64,000 nucleotides of DNA from Affinundibacterium macrobrachii (GCF_014652415.1 NZ_BMYT01000004.1:336127-400126), one strand, 5' to 3'; positions 27,621 through 37,236 are shown, numbered from the stretch's first letter. Numbers and translations: made by a program. The notes: generated by a model from the letters alone, not told the origin.

Positions 27621-29313
27621 TGCTGACCCATGATCTAATTACGTTGGCTACGATTTTTGGATCGCTTGAAGCTAGTTGCTTTGCCATTTCCATATTTGCT
27701 TCGTAGCTTGAATTGTATTGTTTGCTCTTTTCTTCCGCCTCGCCATTGATGCTGACGATCGCAGCTTCTTCCTCTTCTGCTTGGCGCGCTTTTTCTTCCT
27801 CTTCTTCTTGTCGTTGACGCTCTTTCTCTTTTTTCAGGGATTCTGGGTCTTTGCCAGTTAATTTATTGAGCGTTGGTTTCAAGTAACTGAAGAACAGGTA
27901 TAACAACAATAAACCACCTATCAGATATTTTCCAATTTCTTTTGCAGTTTGCAATACATCTGGTTGCTTCCACAGCGGAATATCTTCGGCCGTGACTTTT
28001 TCAGGAGTTGCAAATGGGCTGTTTACCACGTTCAGTGTGTCACCGCGCTCTTTATTGAAGCCCATCGCTTCACGCGCCAAATCGATGATTTGATTTTTTT
28101 CAACTTCGGTCAAAGCACGCGTAATGGTTTTGCCAGATTTGTCGGTTTCTGTTTTGTAGTTTACGACAACGGCAACGGATAGGCGTTTCAGACCTCCCAT
28201 CGCTTGTTGGGTGTAGCGTATGGTTTTATCTACTTCATAGTTAAATGTTGCGTCTTTTTGCGTCAAACCATTATTGGCCGCATTTGCTTGTGCATCATTT
28301 GCGTTTGCCGCTGCGGTGATCGGTGCCGTTGCTGGTACCGGAGGCTGATTGGTCAGAGCGCCTGGAATGCCAGAAGCGTTTGCTTGTTTTCCATAAGTTT
28401 CACTGGTTTGCTGGCTGCGAATAGTGCTTGCTTCTGGAGGTGAGTTCGGGCGATAGCTTTCGGCAGCTTGTTCGCTACGTGAGAAATCGATATCTGCCGT
28501 CGCTTCGGCACGAACATTCTGAGCTCCGACAATCGGGGAAATGATCGATTCAACTTTCTTGACGACGCTTTGTTGAAACTCCTGTACGTATTTCAGTTGA
28601 GATGGATCTAAATTATTGGTTGCTGTTTGCTTACTTGGATCGGAGAGTAAATTTCCATTTTGATCAATAATCGTGACATTCTTCGCAGGTAACTCAGGAA
28701 TGCTGCTCGCTACCAAATGAATAATTGCACTCACTTGTTGTTGATCTAAGACTCGGCTTGGATAGAGATTTAATAGCACCGAGGCGGTTGGTTTTTGCTG
28801 TTCCCGTACAAATACCGATGCTTTAGGAATCGCCAAATGAACCCGCGCAGTTTGTACTGCGGATACGGCTTGAATGGAGCGAGCCAATTCACCTTCTAAT
28901 GCACGTTGAAAATTTACTTGTTCTAAAAATTGTGAAATGCCGAGCTTTTGATTTTCCATCAACTCAAAACCGACATTGCCACCTTTAGGAAGACCTTGTG
29001 ATGCGAGTTTAAGTCGTGCATCGTGTACCTGGTTGGCTGGAACCAAAATTGCGCTGCCGCCCTCGGAATATTTGTAGGGAATATTCAGCTGCTGCAGCGA
29101 TGCGACAATCGCGCCGCCATCTCGGTCATTGAAGTTAGAGAACAATACACGATAGTCTGGTGCTTGGCTCCATAGCCAGACACCAACCATGATGGCAATC
29201 GTAATGGCCGCACCGACAGACAGAATGATCGTTCTTACCGCTGGCGTCTGAGGAATGCCAAACACCACTGGAACTGGTGGCGCATCTAAAGTCGCTTCAT
29301 TTGCGGTTGCCAT
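27613..29313 (-). CDS. fliF: Flagellar MS-ring protein FliF
   Basis: FliF forms the MS ring in the inner membrane, the first structure of the basal body. The 566-residue product has an N-terminal membrane helix (about 28-49), the ring-building domains (VLFSNFNDRDGGAIVASLQQLNIPYK; ARVHLAIPKASVFVREQQKPTASVLL in parts), a second helix (LIGGLLLLYLFFSYL) near 460, and a C-terminal FliG-binding tail. It heads fliFGHIJK and is divergent from fliE. Confidence 0.96.
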   Translation of the reverse strand: MATANEATLDAPPVPVVFGIPQTPAVRTIILSVGAAITIAIMVGVWLWSQAPDYRVLFSNFNDRDGGAIVASLQQLNIPYKYSEGGSAILVPANQVHDARLKLASQGLPKGGNVGFELMENQKLGISQFLEQVNFQRALEGELARSIQAVSAVQTARVHLAIPKASVFVREQQKPTASVLLNLYPSRVLDQQQVSAIIHLVASSIPELPAKNVTIIDQNGNLLSDPSKQTATNNLDPSQLKYVQEFQQSVVKKVESIISPIVGAQNVRAEATADIDFSRSEQAAESYRPNSPPEASTIRSQQTSETYGKQANASGIPGALTNQPPVPATAPITAAANANDAQANAANNGLTQKDATFNYEVDKTIRYTQQAMGGLKRLSVAVVVNYKTETDKSGKTITRALTEVEKNQIIDLAREAMGFNKERGDTLNVVNSPFATPEKVTAEDIPLWKQPDVLQTAKEIGKYLIGGLLLLYLFFSYLKPTLNKLTGKDPESLKKEKERQRQEEEEEKARQAEEEEAAIVSINGEAEEKSKQYNSSYEANMEMAKQLASSDPKIVANVIRSWVSNE

Positions 29314-29512
29314 TAGTGCCCCCGTCAGTGTGTTGAGTTAATTCAAGTTCACGCATCTTATTTCCCTGTGAAGGTTTTTTCCTTGCTAGCAATTGTGCTA
29401 CAGGTAAATAAAATCAAAGGCTAGAAAAACGCGGATTTCACCTCTCTAATCGTCTCTAAGCATTTTTGAACAACTGATAATCTAGCGCAAAGTGATGAGA
29501 TGGAGGTATAAC

Positions 29513-29860
29513 GTGAGTATAGGTGGAATTGATAAAAGTCGAATCGATGCGATGGTGGCACAGCTGCGCGCGGCGGCGGCAAAAATGGAAAATGTCACGC
29601 CCAATCCGATTGCCGGTAACGCCAGTCCTGCACCGAAATTGGATTTTGCCGATGCATTAAAATCGTCTTTAGAGCAGGTGAGTGCAGCGCAAAGTGCGTC
29701 ACAAGCGCTCGGAAAACGATTTGCAATGGGCGATGATAGTGTCAATATGTCCGATATGATGATCTCGATGCAAAAGGCGAGCATCTCGTTTCAAGCAACT
29801 GTTCAAGTAAGGAACAAGTTGATTTCAGCCTATCAAGATATTATGAATATGCAAATTTGA
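29513..29860 (+). CDS. fliE: Flagellar hook-basal body protein FliE
   Basis: FliE joins the MS ring and the rod. The 115-residue product has the conserved C-terminal core (FADALKSSLEQVSAAQ and VNMSDMMISMQKASISFQATVQVRNKLISAYQDIM, in parts). The best start is GTG 29513, six bases after a strong GGAGG. Upstream in-frame GTG/ATG codons at 29492 and 29495 would overlap that site. It is the only plus-strand flagellar gene here, divergent from fliF; the roughly 200-base gap should hold both promoters. A GG-N10-GC pattern at about 29372-29385 is suggestive of a sigma-54 site but weak. Confidence 0.95.
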   Translation: MSIGGIDKSRIDAMVAQLRAAAAKMENVTPNPIAGNASPAPKLDFADALKSSLEQVSAAQSASQALGKRFAMGDDSVNMSDMMISMQKASISFQATVQVRNKLISAYQDIMNMQI

Positions 29861-29882
29861 GGTGTTTGTCGTATTTTTGCCA

Positions 29883-30641
29883 TCACATGCCAGTCATCTT
29901 GGCATTTCGCTCGCGCTCTAGCTTCATGATGTATCTCTGAACCGAAGTTAAGGTGCGACTCGAAAGATTCACAAAGGCACAACCAATTCGACGCGTGGTT
30001 TTGCCATTCAGCAGTGTCAACTCTTGAGAATTTCGGATTTGTAGTGTTAAGTCGATCAACCCGATATTCGGTATATCTATTTGACAAAATTCATAGCAAG
30101 TACCGATAGTGATATCGATTAAATTGCGGTCATCTAGGATCGCGATACCACCACAACTAATGTCTACCAAAGAAAATTTCTGGTTTTGTTTGCCAGACTC
30201 CGTTTCGATAGGAATCACACATTTAATCGGCATCGATACCGGCGTGTTAATGCGATAATTTTCTCGGCGTTGTAATCGGATCACCGAGGTTGGCACTGGC
30301 ATCTGTAGCGCAGGTCGGCCTTCAAATTGTGTGCGCTGCAATTTAGACGATGAGAACTGAATGCTGATGCGATCTAGCAGGCCATCAAAGAATACGCTCG
30401 ATGCTTCAACAATTCTTTGGTTCGCTTCGTTTCCCGGGGCACTATCGATAATCACGGTGTTATTGGCATCGTCAATATCCAATACCGAGGTGATAAATGC
30501 CTCACTGCCATTGTTGATCATTAAACTAATCAACTGAGACTTATCTCTAAACCCTTTTAATAAAGCCAAGATTTCACGTCTGGACTCAACTTGATATGGA
30601 CTTTGATTTTCTGTTCCTAAAGACGGGAGCGCTAATGACAT
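29883..30641 (-). CDS. YcgR-type PilZ-domain flagellar brake
   Basis: The 252-residue protein has an N-terminal YcgR-like domain (about 15-120) and a C-terminal PilZ domain with the c-di-GMP-binding motifs RRENYR (RxxxR) and DISCGG (D/NxSxxG). In E. coli, YcgR bound to c-di-GMP slows the flagellar motor. It is the last gene of the minus-strand fliD cluster and gives a direct link to the GGDEF/EAL proteins elsewhere in the window. Confidence 0.85.
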   Translation of the reverse strand: MSLALPSLGTENQSPYQVESRREILALLKGFRDKSQLISLMINNGSEAFITSVLDIDDANNTVIIDSAPGNEANQRIVEASSVFFDGLLDRISIQFSSSKLQRTQFEGRPALQMPVPTSVIRLQRRENYRINTPVSMPIKCVIPIETESGKQNQKFSLVDISCGGIAILDDRNLIDITIGTCYEFCQIDIPNIGLIDLTLQIRNSQELTLLNGKTTRRIGCAFVNLSSRTLTSVQRYIMKLERERNAKMTGM

Positions 30642-30647
30642 ATTGCT

Positions 30648-31004
30648 TTATTCTGTAGTAATTGGACGAGAGGTCGGCGAGATTTGTTGTTTTGTAGTTA
30701 TCTCGGATTCAATATGGTAAAGCCAAGCGAGTAGTTCTGCAACAACTGTGTAAAGAGCAGGGGGAATGTTGTCGTCTAAATCCACTTTCATCAATAATTT
30801 GACTAGTTCTGTTGATTGATGAATGAAAATTCCGTGTTCATTGGCTCTAGCGATAATCTCTTCCGCAAGCAATCCTTTTCCTTTGGCGACGACTCGTGGA
30901 GCACCATTTTCTGGATTGTAACTGAGCGCAACCGCGCTTTGATTACGATTGTCAGCGTGGTTATCGGCGGAAGAAATGGGCTTTGAATTAGTCTCGTTCT
31001 TCAT
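30648..31004 (-). CDS. FlhB C-terminal-domain-like protein (FlhX/YlqH-type)
   Basis: The 118-residue soluble protein corresponds only to the cytoplasmic export-switch domain of FlhB/YscU (ALSYNPENGAPRVVAKGKGLLAEEIIARANEHGI, in parts). It lacks the four membrane helices. The self-cleavage motif NPTH of true FlhB is replaced by NPEN. Related stand-alone proteins can partly substitute for the cleaved FlhB domain in some species; the role here is unknown. ATG 31004 lies inside the end of the upstream gene; GTG 31037 is an alternative start adding 11 residues. Confidence 0.8.
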   Translation of the reverse strand: MKNETNSKPISSADNHADNRNQSAVALSYNPENGAPRVVAKGKGLLAEEIIARANEHGIFIHQSTELVKLLMKVDLDDNIPPALYTVVAELLAWLYHIESEITTKQQISPTSRPITTE

Positions 31005-32253
31005 GTTTAACCGAGAATGATTGGATGTGCGCGCCACTTGTTTCTATCGAGCGTTCTAGGGAAGGGTAGGCTGCTTTTAAAAACTCGCTTGAATCTTGAT
31101 GCTCGGCCTGAATTGCGAGTTGAACTTGGTTATCACGTAGTTGTAATTGAATATCGACTAAGCCAAGTTGAGGCAGATGAATGCGCAAATGGCTGAGCCA
31201 ACTTTGGATTGTCTCTGAATTGTTTTCCGAAGATGTCTCTTGCTGAGGCTGTTCGTTCACTTCCCATTCTAAAGGCATATTTGGCGCTAATAGCCCCGAC
31301 CAGGTTAATCTCTGCTGTTCAAGAATATCTAGCTGTTGATGAATGATTTGGGCTAAAGCGCTGTGATGGCTTTCTTCTTTATTGACGAGCACGGACTGTT
31401 CTAATTCAACAGCGATCTTTGCTTGTGGTTCTAATTCAATTTCAGTGCGGCTTTTTTGCCCTAGCAACCATTGCGTAACATGCGACTCGTAAAATAATCC
31501 ACTACTACTTATACTCTGATGCAAATGGCTTTCAATATGTTTTGCGATTTGTTTTTCGGGGATGAAGTTTTTATCAGTCTCTAACAAGGGAGCTAATACT
31601 TTGATATTTGATTTTTCTTGAGGATTCTTAGTCTCTTGCAAGAGCGCGTTAATTAATTGTCCGGTAGGACTTAAATCAGTTTGCGAACTTTGGTCTATCG
31701 GTTCGCTTGCAAGATATTGATTCGCAAAGCGTTGATTTGCGGTCAGATGTTGTGGTGCTTGAAGTTGAGAAGTTGACAGCTGTTTTGGTGATTGTAGTGT
31801 TGTCTCTTGCACAGAAAATGTGGACAGATTAGCTTCGCCGGAGATCGATTTGGATAACTGCGTACTAGATTCATCAGCGAGGGCTGACTTTATCTGTAAT
31901 GCTTCAATTGAATTTGATTTTCTGGGTGGATCAAGCAAGTTCACTTGGCTTTTTCCATCAAGTAAAAAGATAGTGCGAGGCACCAGCTGAAGTAGCGTTA
32001 GTGATAGTTTTTGCCCGATCTGCGTTGTCGTTGGTAGCGCAAGGCGCATGGCAATACCATCAATTTTTGCGATATAACTGCCATCATTTAACTTCGCTAG
32101 CACCTCGGCTTGGATATGTTTTCCAACCCCAATTTGACCTAGCCTTTGAACGATTTCATTCTTAATTGCTTCAATGGCTTTTAGTGCGGTTGGTCCTTCC
32201 ACGCCAGTTGTGATGACCAGATTGGGATCTAAGCGTGGAAAGATGCTCGGCAT
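30988..32253 (-). CDS. Second FliK-like protein with C-terminal hook-length domain
   Basis: The 421-residue protein has a beta-rich N-terminal part (about 1-110), a long Gln/Ser-rich linker, and a C-terminal segment matching the FliK hook-length control domain (LPQLGLVDIQLQLRDNQVQLAIQ and YPSLERSIETSGAHIQSFSV). It is distinct from the canonical fliK in the fliFGHIJK group. It overlaps the start of the FlhB-like gene, which hints at a functional pair mimicking the FliK-FlhB switch. Its function is not known. Confidence 0.75.
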   Translation of the reverse strand: MPSIFPRLDPNLVITTGVEGPTALKAIEAIKNEIVQRLGQIGVGKHIQAEVLAKLNDGSYIAKIDGIAMRLALPTTTQIGQKLSLTLLQLVPRTIFLLDGKSQVNLLDPPRKSNSIEALQIKSALADESSTQLSKSISGEANLSTFSVQETTLQSPKQLSTSQLQAPQHLTANQRFANQYLASEPIDQSSQTDLSPTGQLINALLQETKNPQEKSNIKVLAPLLETDKNFIPEKQIAKHIESHLHQSISSSGLFYESHVTQWLLGQKSRTEIELEPQAKIAVELEQSVLVNKEESHHSALAQIIHQQLDILEQQRLTWSGLLAPNMPLEWEVNEQPQQETSSENNSETIQSWLSHLRIHLPQLGLVDIQLQLRDNQVQLAIQAEHQDSSEFLKAAYPSLERSIETSGAHIQSFSVKHEERD

Positions 32254-32265
32254 GATTAAGTGACT

Positions 32266-32601
32266 CTAACCCATTTGATTCGCACCATAACTTTGAGATA
32301 GTTTGCGACTCGTGCTAGAACTCTTCATTAGGTTGGCGAGATTTTTCATCCAAGGTTCAGTAATGTCGCGAATCGCGCGATCATCAGCCAAAATTTGTTT
32401 GATAATGGTAATTTTTTTTGCCTTTAAATCGCTAGGCAATTCACTAGGACCTTCAAATTGACGTAAGGTGCTTACTTGATTGCTACAATCATTTTCTAAC
32501 TTCGCCAACAATTCCCAATCGTTGGCACGTGCGGCTTCAAGCATTTCAGACGTGATATGAGCAACTTTTTCATACACAGTTAACAGTTCAAAACTATTCA
32601 T
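32266..32601 (-). CDS. fliT: FliT-like flagellar export chaperone
   Basis: The 111-residue helical protein follows fliS directly and has a FliT-like pattern (FELLTVYEKVAHITSEMLEAARANDWELLAKLEND, in parts). FliT binds the filament-cap protein FliD before export and, in enterics, restrains FlhDC. It is identified by size, helical character and the fliD-fliS-fliT order more than by strong motifs. Confidence 0.8.
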   Translation of the reverse strand: MNSFELLTVYEKVAHITSEMLEAARANDWELLAKLENDCSNQVSTLRQFEGPSELPSDLKAKKITIIKQILADDRAIRDITEPWMKNLANLMKSSSTSRKLSQSYGANQMG

Positions 32602-32603
32602 AG

Positions 32604-33077
32604 TTATGCCTCGAAAAAAGTTGCACGGCGCGGAGCGAGCGGATCAACTTGTGGTAGTGGAGCGTCTTGCTTGATCGTATTTTTTTCTGGCGCAATGGCT
32701 TCCCAAGAGGACTTTAAATCGCGCAGCAAATTTTGAACCTCAATTAAGCCTTCTGGCTGATTGTTAATATTGGCTTGGAGTAAACGGCTGCTCATATATT
32801 CATATAAGGTATCGAGACTAGTTGCGATTTCGCCACCTGCTTTTTTGTCCAAACTAGCGCGCAGACCATTTTCTATGATCGCTATTGCTTTTGAAATGGA
32901 GTGACCCTTCGCCGCAATATCTTGATTCTTCATATGCATGATTGCATTGTTGAGCGCAACAATGGCACCGTCATATAACATGACAATCAACTTATGTGGA
33001 CTTGCAGAAATGACGCCGGTTTCAATGCCTACTTTAGCGTAGGCGTTTGCCCCATGTGAATTAGATGTGCCAAACAT
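32604..33077 (-). CDS. fliS: Flagellin export chaperone FliS
   Basis: FliS caps the C terminus of FliC and prevents its polymerisation in the cytoplasm. The 157-residue product has the family segments AYAKVGIETGVISASPHKLIVMLYDGA and SLDTLYEYMSSRLLQANI, plus a Pro-rich tail of about 25 residues. ATG 33077 follows GAGGA with five bases between, which is better than the in-frame TTG at 33089. Confidence 0.94.
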   Translation of the reverse strand: MFGTSNSHGANAYAKVGIETGVISASPHKLIVMLYDGAIVALNNAIMHMKNQDIAAKGHSISKAIAIIENGLRASLDKKAGGEIATSLDTLYEYMSSRLLQANINNQPEGLIEVQNLLRDLKSSWEAIAPEKNTIKQDAPLPQVDPLAPRRATFFEA

Positions 33078-33089
33078 AGAAATCCTCAA

Positions 33090-35105
33090 TTATTTGGTGT
33101 TGGTGCCAGTTAATGCAGAAAGCTGCTGTGTAAGAAAGCTACTTGTATTGTTCAAACCGCTAATGATCGTATCAAGTGCAGTAAATTGTGCGCGGTAGCG
33201 CGCCTCGGTATCAATGAGACGACTATTTAGTGTATCTCGTTGTTTTCCAATATCTTTGATCGTGCGATTGACGCCATCCGTGGAACTAGAAATGCTGCCA
33301 CCACTTCCAACAATTGAAGTGAACAGATTGCTCAGTTGGCTAGCATAACCTTTGGAAAAGTGGATGGTGCCGCGATCGCCGGTGGTACCACCGGTGACTA
33401 GGACTCTTAGCCCCTCAGCCGCTGATCCATTTGATCCAGTTAAAAATTGTCCAGAACCAACCGCGGCAACACCATTTAGTGAACCTGTGACGTTGGTCCC
33501 GACTGTGCCGCTGGAAATTGTCCCTGTCAGTGCAGAGACACTGGTTCCGGTACCGTTATTAAGCGAGACATTGGATGTGCTTCCATAGCTATTAGAAGTG
33601 AGTTTTAAAAATCCACTTCCAGTGATCGCCGCATTAACTTTGATACCTGCTGCACTGAAGGCGCTGGTACCGTTAATCGAGGTTTGTAATAAGGTAGTCA
33701 ATTGGCTAGCGGTATAGTTGCCCGCGGCAAGAGAAACTGATGCTGAAGTGCCATCAATAGTGACATTGATGCTGGTGTTGGGATCTATCGTTGTACTAGC
33801 TGCATTCAGATCCAAATCACCCGTCAAACTTCCTTGCGTTGCTAGCGCGGTTACATTCAGCGCGTAATTGCCTTGTGCAGTCGCATTCGTTGAGCTGCTA
33901 TAACTTACTAAGCTATCCGTCGCTTTACCGATCGTAGCAAATAGTCCGCTGATGTCTTTGAAATTGTTGTTGAGCGCAGTTTGTAGCTTAGTCGAGTCAA
34001 CACTTAATGTTCCATCTTTTTGAAAGCTAATTCCAATCGAGGAGAGCGTTGTTATATTTCCACCCAAGCCATTTACTGCCGATGACAGCGCATTTCTCAC
34101 TTGACTTTGCGCTCCGCGTGCAGCGGCATCACCAGTCAAAACACCGCCTTTTTTGGTCGAAGCGTCGAAACCTGTTAATGACTTAAATGTGGCTTGTAAA
34201 TCATTGTACGCTTTGACAAAGCCATTGATCGAGTTCTGTACACCAGATGTGTTATTGCTCAATGCTAGTGTGGTACTACCAGTTTTTGATAGCGTGATTG
34301 CAGCGCCTTGAACTGCGTCGTTGACCGTATTTGAAGCGCTTGTAATGTCAATGCCGTTAATCGATAAAGTGGCGTTTTGCCCAGTTGTTGTTTCTTTTAA
34401 ATTTTGTGTTCCTTCTGGGTCATAACTGAGAAGCGACTGCAATGTGGCGTCACCACTCACATCAATTTTTAGACTCGAGGTAGCACCTGTCTTATTGGAG
34501 CTGAGAACCAAGTGGTATGGAGTAGCAGAGCCATCACCAACAATGGAAGCTGTGACGCCTTTTCCTGCAGCATTAATCGCATCACGAATACCTTGTAATG
34601 AGTTATTGGTACTGTCAATCGTGACGGTACCAATTGCTTGATTCGCATCTTGAGTAAAATCTGCGCCACTATAAATACCATTTGTTAAGGTTCCACCGCT
34701 AATAGTTCCAAACTGAAAAGTAATTGTGGTGGTTGCCCCAGTTCCAATGGTGTCTGTGGTACTTACTTGTCCAGCACTGGAGATTGTTTGTGCTTTCGCT
34801 AATTGTGTAACATTAATGTTGTAGTTGCCAGCGGTAGCAACGCTGGTTGTTGTTGCATTTAATATGCTTGCATCACCGACGTTAGCACTTAGGTTCTGAA
34901 ACGTTGATGTGCTGCTGAGTCCAACGAAGGCACTTTGAAATGTGCTTAGCGCACCATTTAATGAGCCATACGCAGTGAGTTTTGCGAGATAGCTAGCTTC
35001 TTTTTTTGCGAGGGAAGTTAACGGTTGGCTCTCTACCTGCATCAGCTTGCTGATCAGGCTGTTGACATCTAAATTAGAGCCTACCCCAGTTGATTGAATG
35101 GCCAC
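33090..35105 (-). CDS. fliD: Flagellar filament cap protein FliD
   Basis: FliD caps the growing filament and inserts flagellin monomers. The 671-residue product has FliD-type N-terminal (VGSNLDVNSLISKLMQVESQPL) and C-terminal (DTEARYRAQFTALDTIISGLNNTSSFLTQQLSAL, in parts) coiled-coil regions and a Ser/Thr/Gly-rich middle larger than in E. coli (468 residues), including a region around 400-560 that looks like a surface insertion. It starts with GTG at 35105 after AGGGGA. A clear sigma-28 promoter lies 38 bases upstream. Confidence 0.95.
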   Translation of the reverse strand: MAIQSTGVGSNLDVNSLISKLMQVESQPLTSLAKKEASYLAKLTAYGSLNGALSTFQSAFVGLSSTSTFQNLSANVGDASILNATTTSVATAGNYNINVTQLAKAQTISSAGQVSTTDTIGTGATTTITFQFGTISGGTLTNGIYSGADFTQDANQAIGTVTIDSTNNSLQGIRDAINAAGKGVTASIVGDGSATPYHLVLSSNKTGATSSLKIDVSGDATLQSLLSYDPEGTQNLKETTTGQNATLSINGIDITSASNTVNDAVQGAAITLSKTGSTTLALSNNTSGVQNSINGFVKAYNDLQATFKSLTGFDASTKKGGVLTGDAAARGAQSQVRNALSSAVNGLGGNITTLSSIGISFQKDGTLSVDSTKLQTALNNNFKDISGLFATIGKATDSLVSYSSSTNATAQGNYALNVTALATQGSLTGDLDLNAASTTIDPNTSINVTIDGTSASVSLAAGNYTASQLTTLLQTSINGTSAFSAAGIKVNAAITGSGFLKLTSNSYGSTSNVSLNNGTGTSVSALTGTISSGTVGTNVTGSLNGVAAVGSGQFLTGSNGSAAEGLRVLVTGGTTGDRGTIHFSKGYASQLSNLFTSIVGSGGSISSSTDGVNRTIKDIGKQRDTLNSRLIDTEARYRAQFTALDTIISGLNNTSSFLTQQLSALTGTNTK

Positions 35106-35142
35106 AACGTTCCCCTTTTGTAAGTATCGTTACTGTACAAGT

Positions 35143-35169
35143 TTAACGGCAAAAGCAATTCAGACTTTA
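35143..35169 (-). promoter_or_regulatory. Sigma-28 (FliA) promoter of fliD
   Basis: On the minus strand, TAAA (35166-35169) is followed by exactly 15 bases and then GCCGTTAA (35143-35150), which matches the FliA consensus TAAA-N15-GCCGATAA at 11 of 12 positions. It should drive fliD-fliS-fliT and the genes after them as late flagellar genes. Confidence 0.8.
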
Positions 35170-35282
35170 GAGGGGCATTTCCCTTTCTATTTTCATCTTG
35201 CAATAATTTTGACTTGTGAATTGCATAAAACAGAAAGTCGTCATATTAGTGCGCATCTAATAGAGTCACGTGCGTATAAAGA

Positions 35283-35654
35283 CTAAGCCTCTTGCTTGAT
35301 TAGTAGGCCTTGTAATTTGTCCAGTGATTTAGCGATTTCTAGCGCCTCAACGGACGGTATTTGGCGTAACACTTCTTTTGTTTGTTGATCAATGACTTTC
35401 ACAACTACTTCCTCAGCGTCAGAATCGACACTAAATTCTAAGTTTTGTGATGAGCTTTGAACCATTTTATTGATTTCACTGACAGCTTTGTTTACTTCGC
35501 TTAAGGATGGGGATTTCGCCGCTTGAGTAACAGCAGTAGTCGTTTGCGCATTGGTCGCATTTTGAATATTCGCGACAGCGGGTGAGGAAGGAGGGAGTTT
35601 TTCTGCGATCAGTGATCCAGACGGCGAACTTCTGCCTATCGATTGAATGTCCAT
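35283..35654 (-). CDS. flaG: FlaG-family flagellar protein
   Basis: The 123-residue protein has a variable Ser/Ala/Thr-rich N-terminal half and the conserved C-terminal FlaG domain (NLEFSVDSDAEEVVVKVIDQQTKEVLRQIPSVEALEIAKSL, in parts). FlaG proteins influence filament length in several bacteria. ATG 35654 lies seven bases after AAAGGAAAG; an in-frame upstream start at 35687 would fall inside the fliC terminator. It lies between fliC and fliD. Confidence 0.88.
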   Translation of the reverse strand: MDIQSIGRSSPSGSLIAEKLPPSSPAVANIQNATNAQTTTAVTQAAKSPSLSEVNKAVSEINKMVQSSSQNLEFSVDSDAEEVVVKVIDQQTKEVLRQIPSVEALEIAKSLDKLQGLLIKQEA

Positions 35655-35668
35655 GATCTTTCCTTTAA

Positions 35669-35703
35669 GTAAAATTCCCCTGACCAAAAAATTTGGGCAG
35701 GGG
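35669..35703 (-). terminator. Terminator of fliC
   Basis: CCCCTGACC (35677-35685) and GGGCAGGGG (35695-35703) form a stem with one mismatch. On the minus strand AATTTTACTT follows. A second AT-rich inverted repeat (35720-35742) lies between it and the fliC stop. Confidence 0.7.
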
Positions 35704-35745
35704 ACAATCTACATCAGAGAATAATGTGATGAACTACATTATTGT

Positions 35746-37236
35746 TTAACCTCTTAACAGAGCCAACACGCCTTGTGGTAACGCGTTTGCCTGTGCCAAG
35801 ATCGCTGTACCTGCTTGTTGCAATACCTGACCACGTGTCAATGTTGCAGTTTCTTGCGCGAAGTCTGCGTCACGGATACGGCTACGTGATGCTGACAAGT
35901 TTTCAGAGTTCGTTTGCAAGCTAGCAACTGCGGATGAGAAGCGGTTTTGATACGCACCTAAAGACGCACGAGAGGTATTGATCGACTGCAGTGCGGCGTC
36001 AATGGTGGTTAAAGCCGCTGTCGCCCCTGCCGCTGTACCTAAATTCAGAGAGGATACGCCAGCGCCAACTGTAGTTGTTGCGGATGTGAAACCACCTGTC
36101 AAGTTCGCAGCTGTTAAACCTGTACCAGTACCGTTTGCTAATGTGATACCAGCGGAACTAGAAGAACTCAAGCTCAAGGTTGACGTCGAGATGTCTGTTG
36201 CGCCAGTTGCGGACACAGTGATACCTGTATTTGCCGCCGCAGCTGCAGCATTGGTGCTCGCTGTAACTGTAATATTGCGTCCGTCAGCCGCAGCCAAAGC
36301 CACAGCACCAGTTGTTGTATTGAATGTTGCTGTAACGCCAGTTTGAGTCGAAATTGCATTAACCGCTGCGGCAACTTGTGCGCCACGTTGTGCGCCAGAT
36401 GTTGAAGCTGAGAGTGCGCCGAGATTTACGCCGTTAATGGTAATGTCGCCGGATGCAATCGCTGTAGCAGAGGTAGAAGCTGTACCAGCAACTGTGGTTG
36501 CACCAACTGTTGCAGTTACGCCAGTGCTTCCACTGATTGCGTTGATCGCAGCTGCTTTTGCGATACCACTGCCTGTTGCATTCGAGAATGAAACACCGTC
36601 AGAAGCTGAAGCACCAACTTGGAAGCCGTTGATTGACAAGTCGCCAGCAGCCAATGCAGTCGTTGTAACCGCGCCTGCACCGGCAACAGTTGTAGAGTAG
36701 CTAGAAGATGCACCAACACCCAATGCTGAAGATTTAGCGCTAGCGATCGAAGTAATGCTAATTTGATCGTTAGCAGTACCGTTTGCGCCAACTTGGAAAG
36801 TTTGAGCAGCAAAAGAGCCATCCAACAAATTAACACCGTTGAAGTTTGTGTTGCTTGCAACACGGTTGATTTCAGAAATCAACTGAGAAGCTTCGTTGTT
36901 CAAAGCAGCGCGGTCTGTTACGCTGTTTGATGCATTCGCAGATTGAACTGCCAAGTCACGAATACGTTGCAAGTTAGCACCGATTTGGCTTAATGCGCCC
37001 TCAGCTGTTTGTGCTAAAGAGATACCGTCATTAGCGTTACGTGCAGCTTGATTCAAGCCGCCGATTTGTGAAGTCATACGTTCAGAAATCGCCAAACCTG
37101 CAGCATCGTCTTTCGCGCTATTAATACGCAAGCCAGAAGACAAACGTTGCAAGGATGTGTTCAACGAACTTTGGGATGTCGATAAATTACGTTGTGCATT
37201 TAAAGACGCGATGTTGGTATTGATATATGAAGCCAT
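35746..37236 (-). CDS. fliC: Flagellin
   Basis: The 496-residue filament subunit has the conserved N-terminal D0/D1 region (about 1-170: [43 protein letters not shown]) and C-terminal D1/D0 region (about 410-496: [37 protein letters not shown]). Between them lies a roughly 240-residue Ala/Thr/Ser-rich domain with no Cys, the exposed part of the filament. The TPR/GT41-type glycosyltransferase gene divergent from it makes this domain a plausible O-glycosylation substrate. It is a monocistronic gene with its own terminator. Confidence 0.97.
   Translation of the reverse strand: MASYINTNIASLNAQRNLSTSQSSLNTSLQRLSSGLRINSAKDDAAGLAISERMTSQIGGLNQAARNANDGISLAQTAEGALSQIGANLQRIRDLAVQSANASNSVTDRAALNNEASQLISEINRVASNTNFNGVNLLDGSFAAQTFQVGANGTANDQISITSIASAKSSALGVGASSSYSTTVAGAGAVTTTALAAGDLSINGFQVGASASDGVSFSNATGSGIAKAAAINAISGSTGVTATVGATTVAGTASTSATAIASGDITINGVNLGALSASTSGAQRGAQVAAAVNAISTQTGVTATFNTTTGAVALAAADGRNITVTASTNAAAAAANTGITVSATGATDISTSTLSLSSSSSAGITLANGTGTGLTAANLTGGFTSATTTVGAGVSSLNLGTAAGATAALTTIDAALQSINTSRASLGAYQNRFSSAVASLQTNSENLSASRSRIRDADFAQETATLTRGQVLQQAGTAILAQANALPQGVLALLRG

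Noticed and set aside
29370-29390. Sigma-54 promoter for fliE
   Set aside because: GG-N10-GC spacing and a good TTGCT -12 are present, but the -24 half (AGGTTT) is poor, so I do not list it as a feature.
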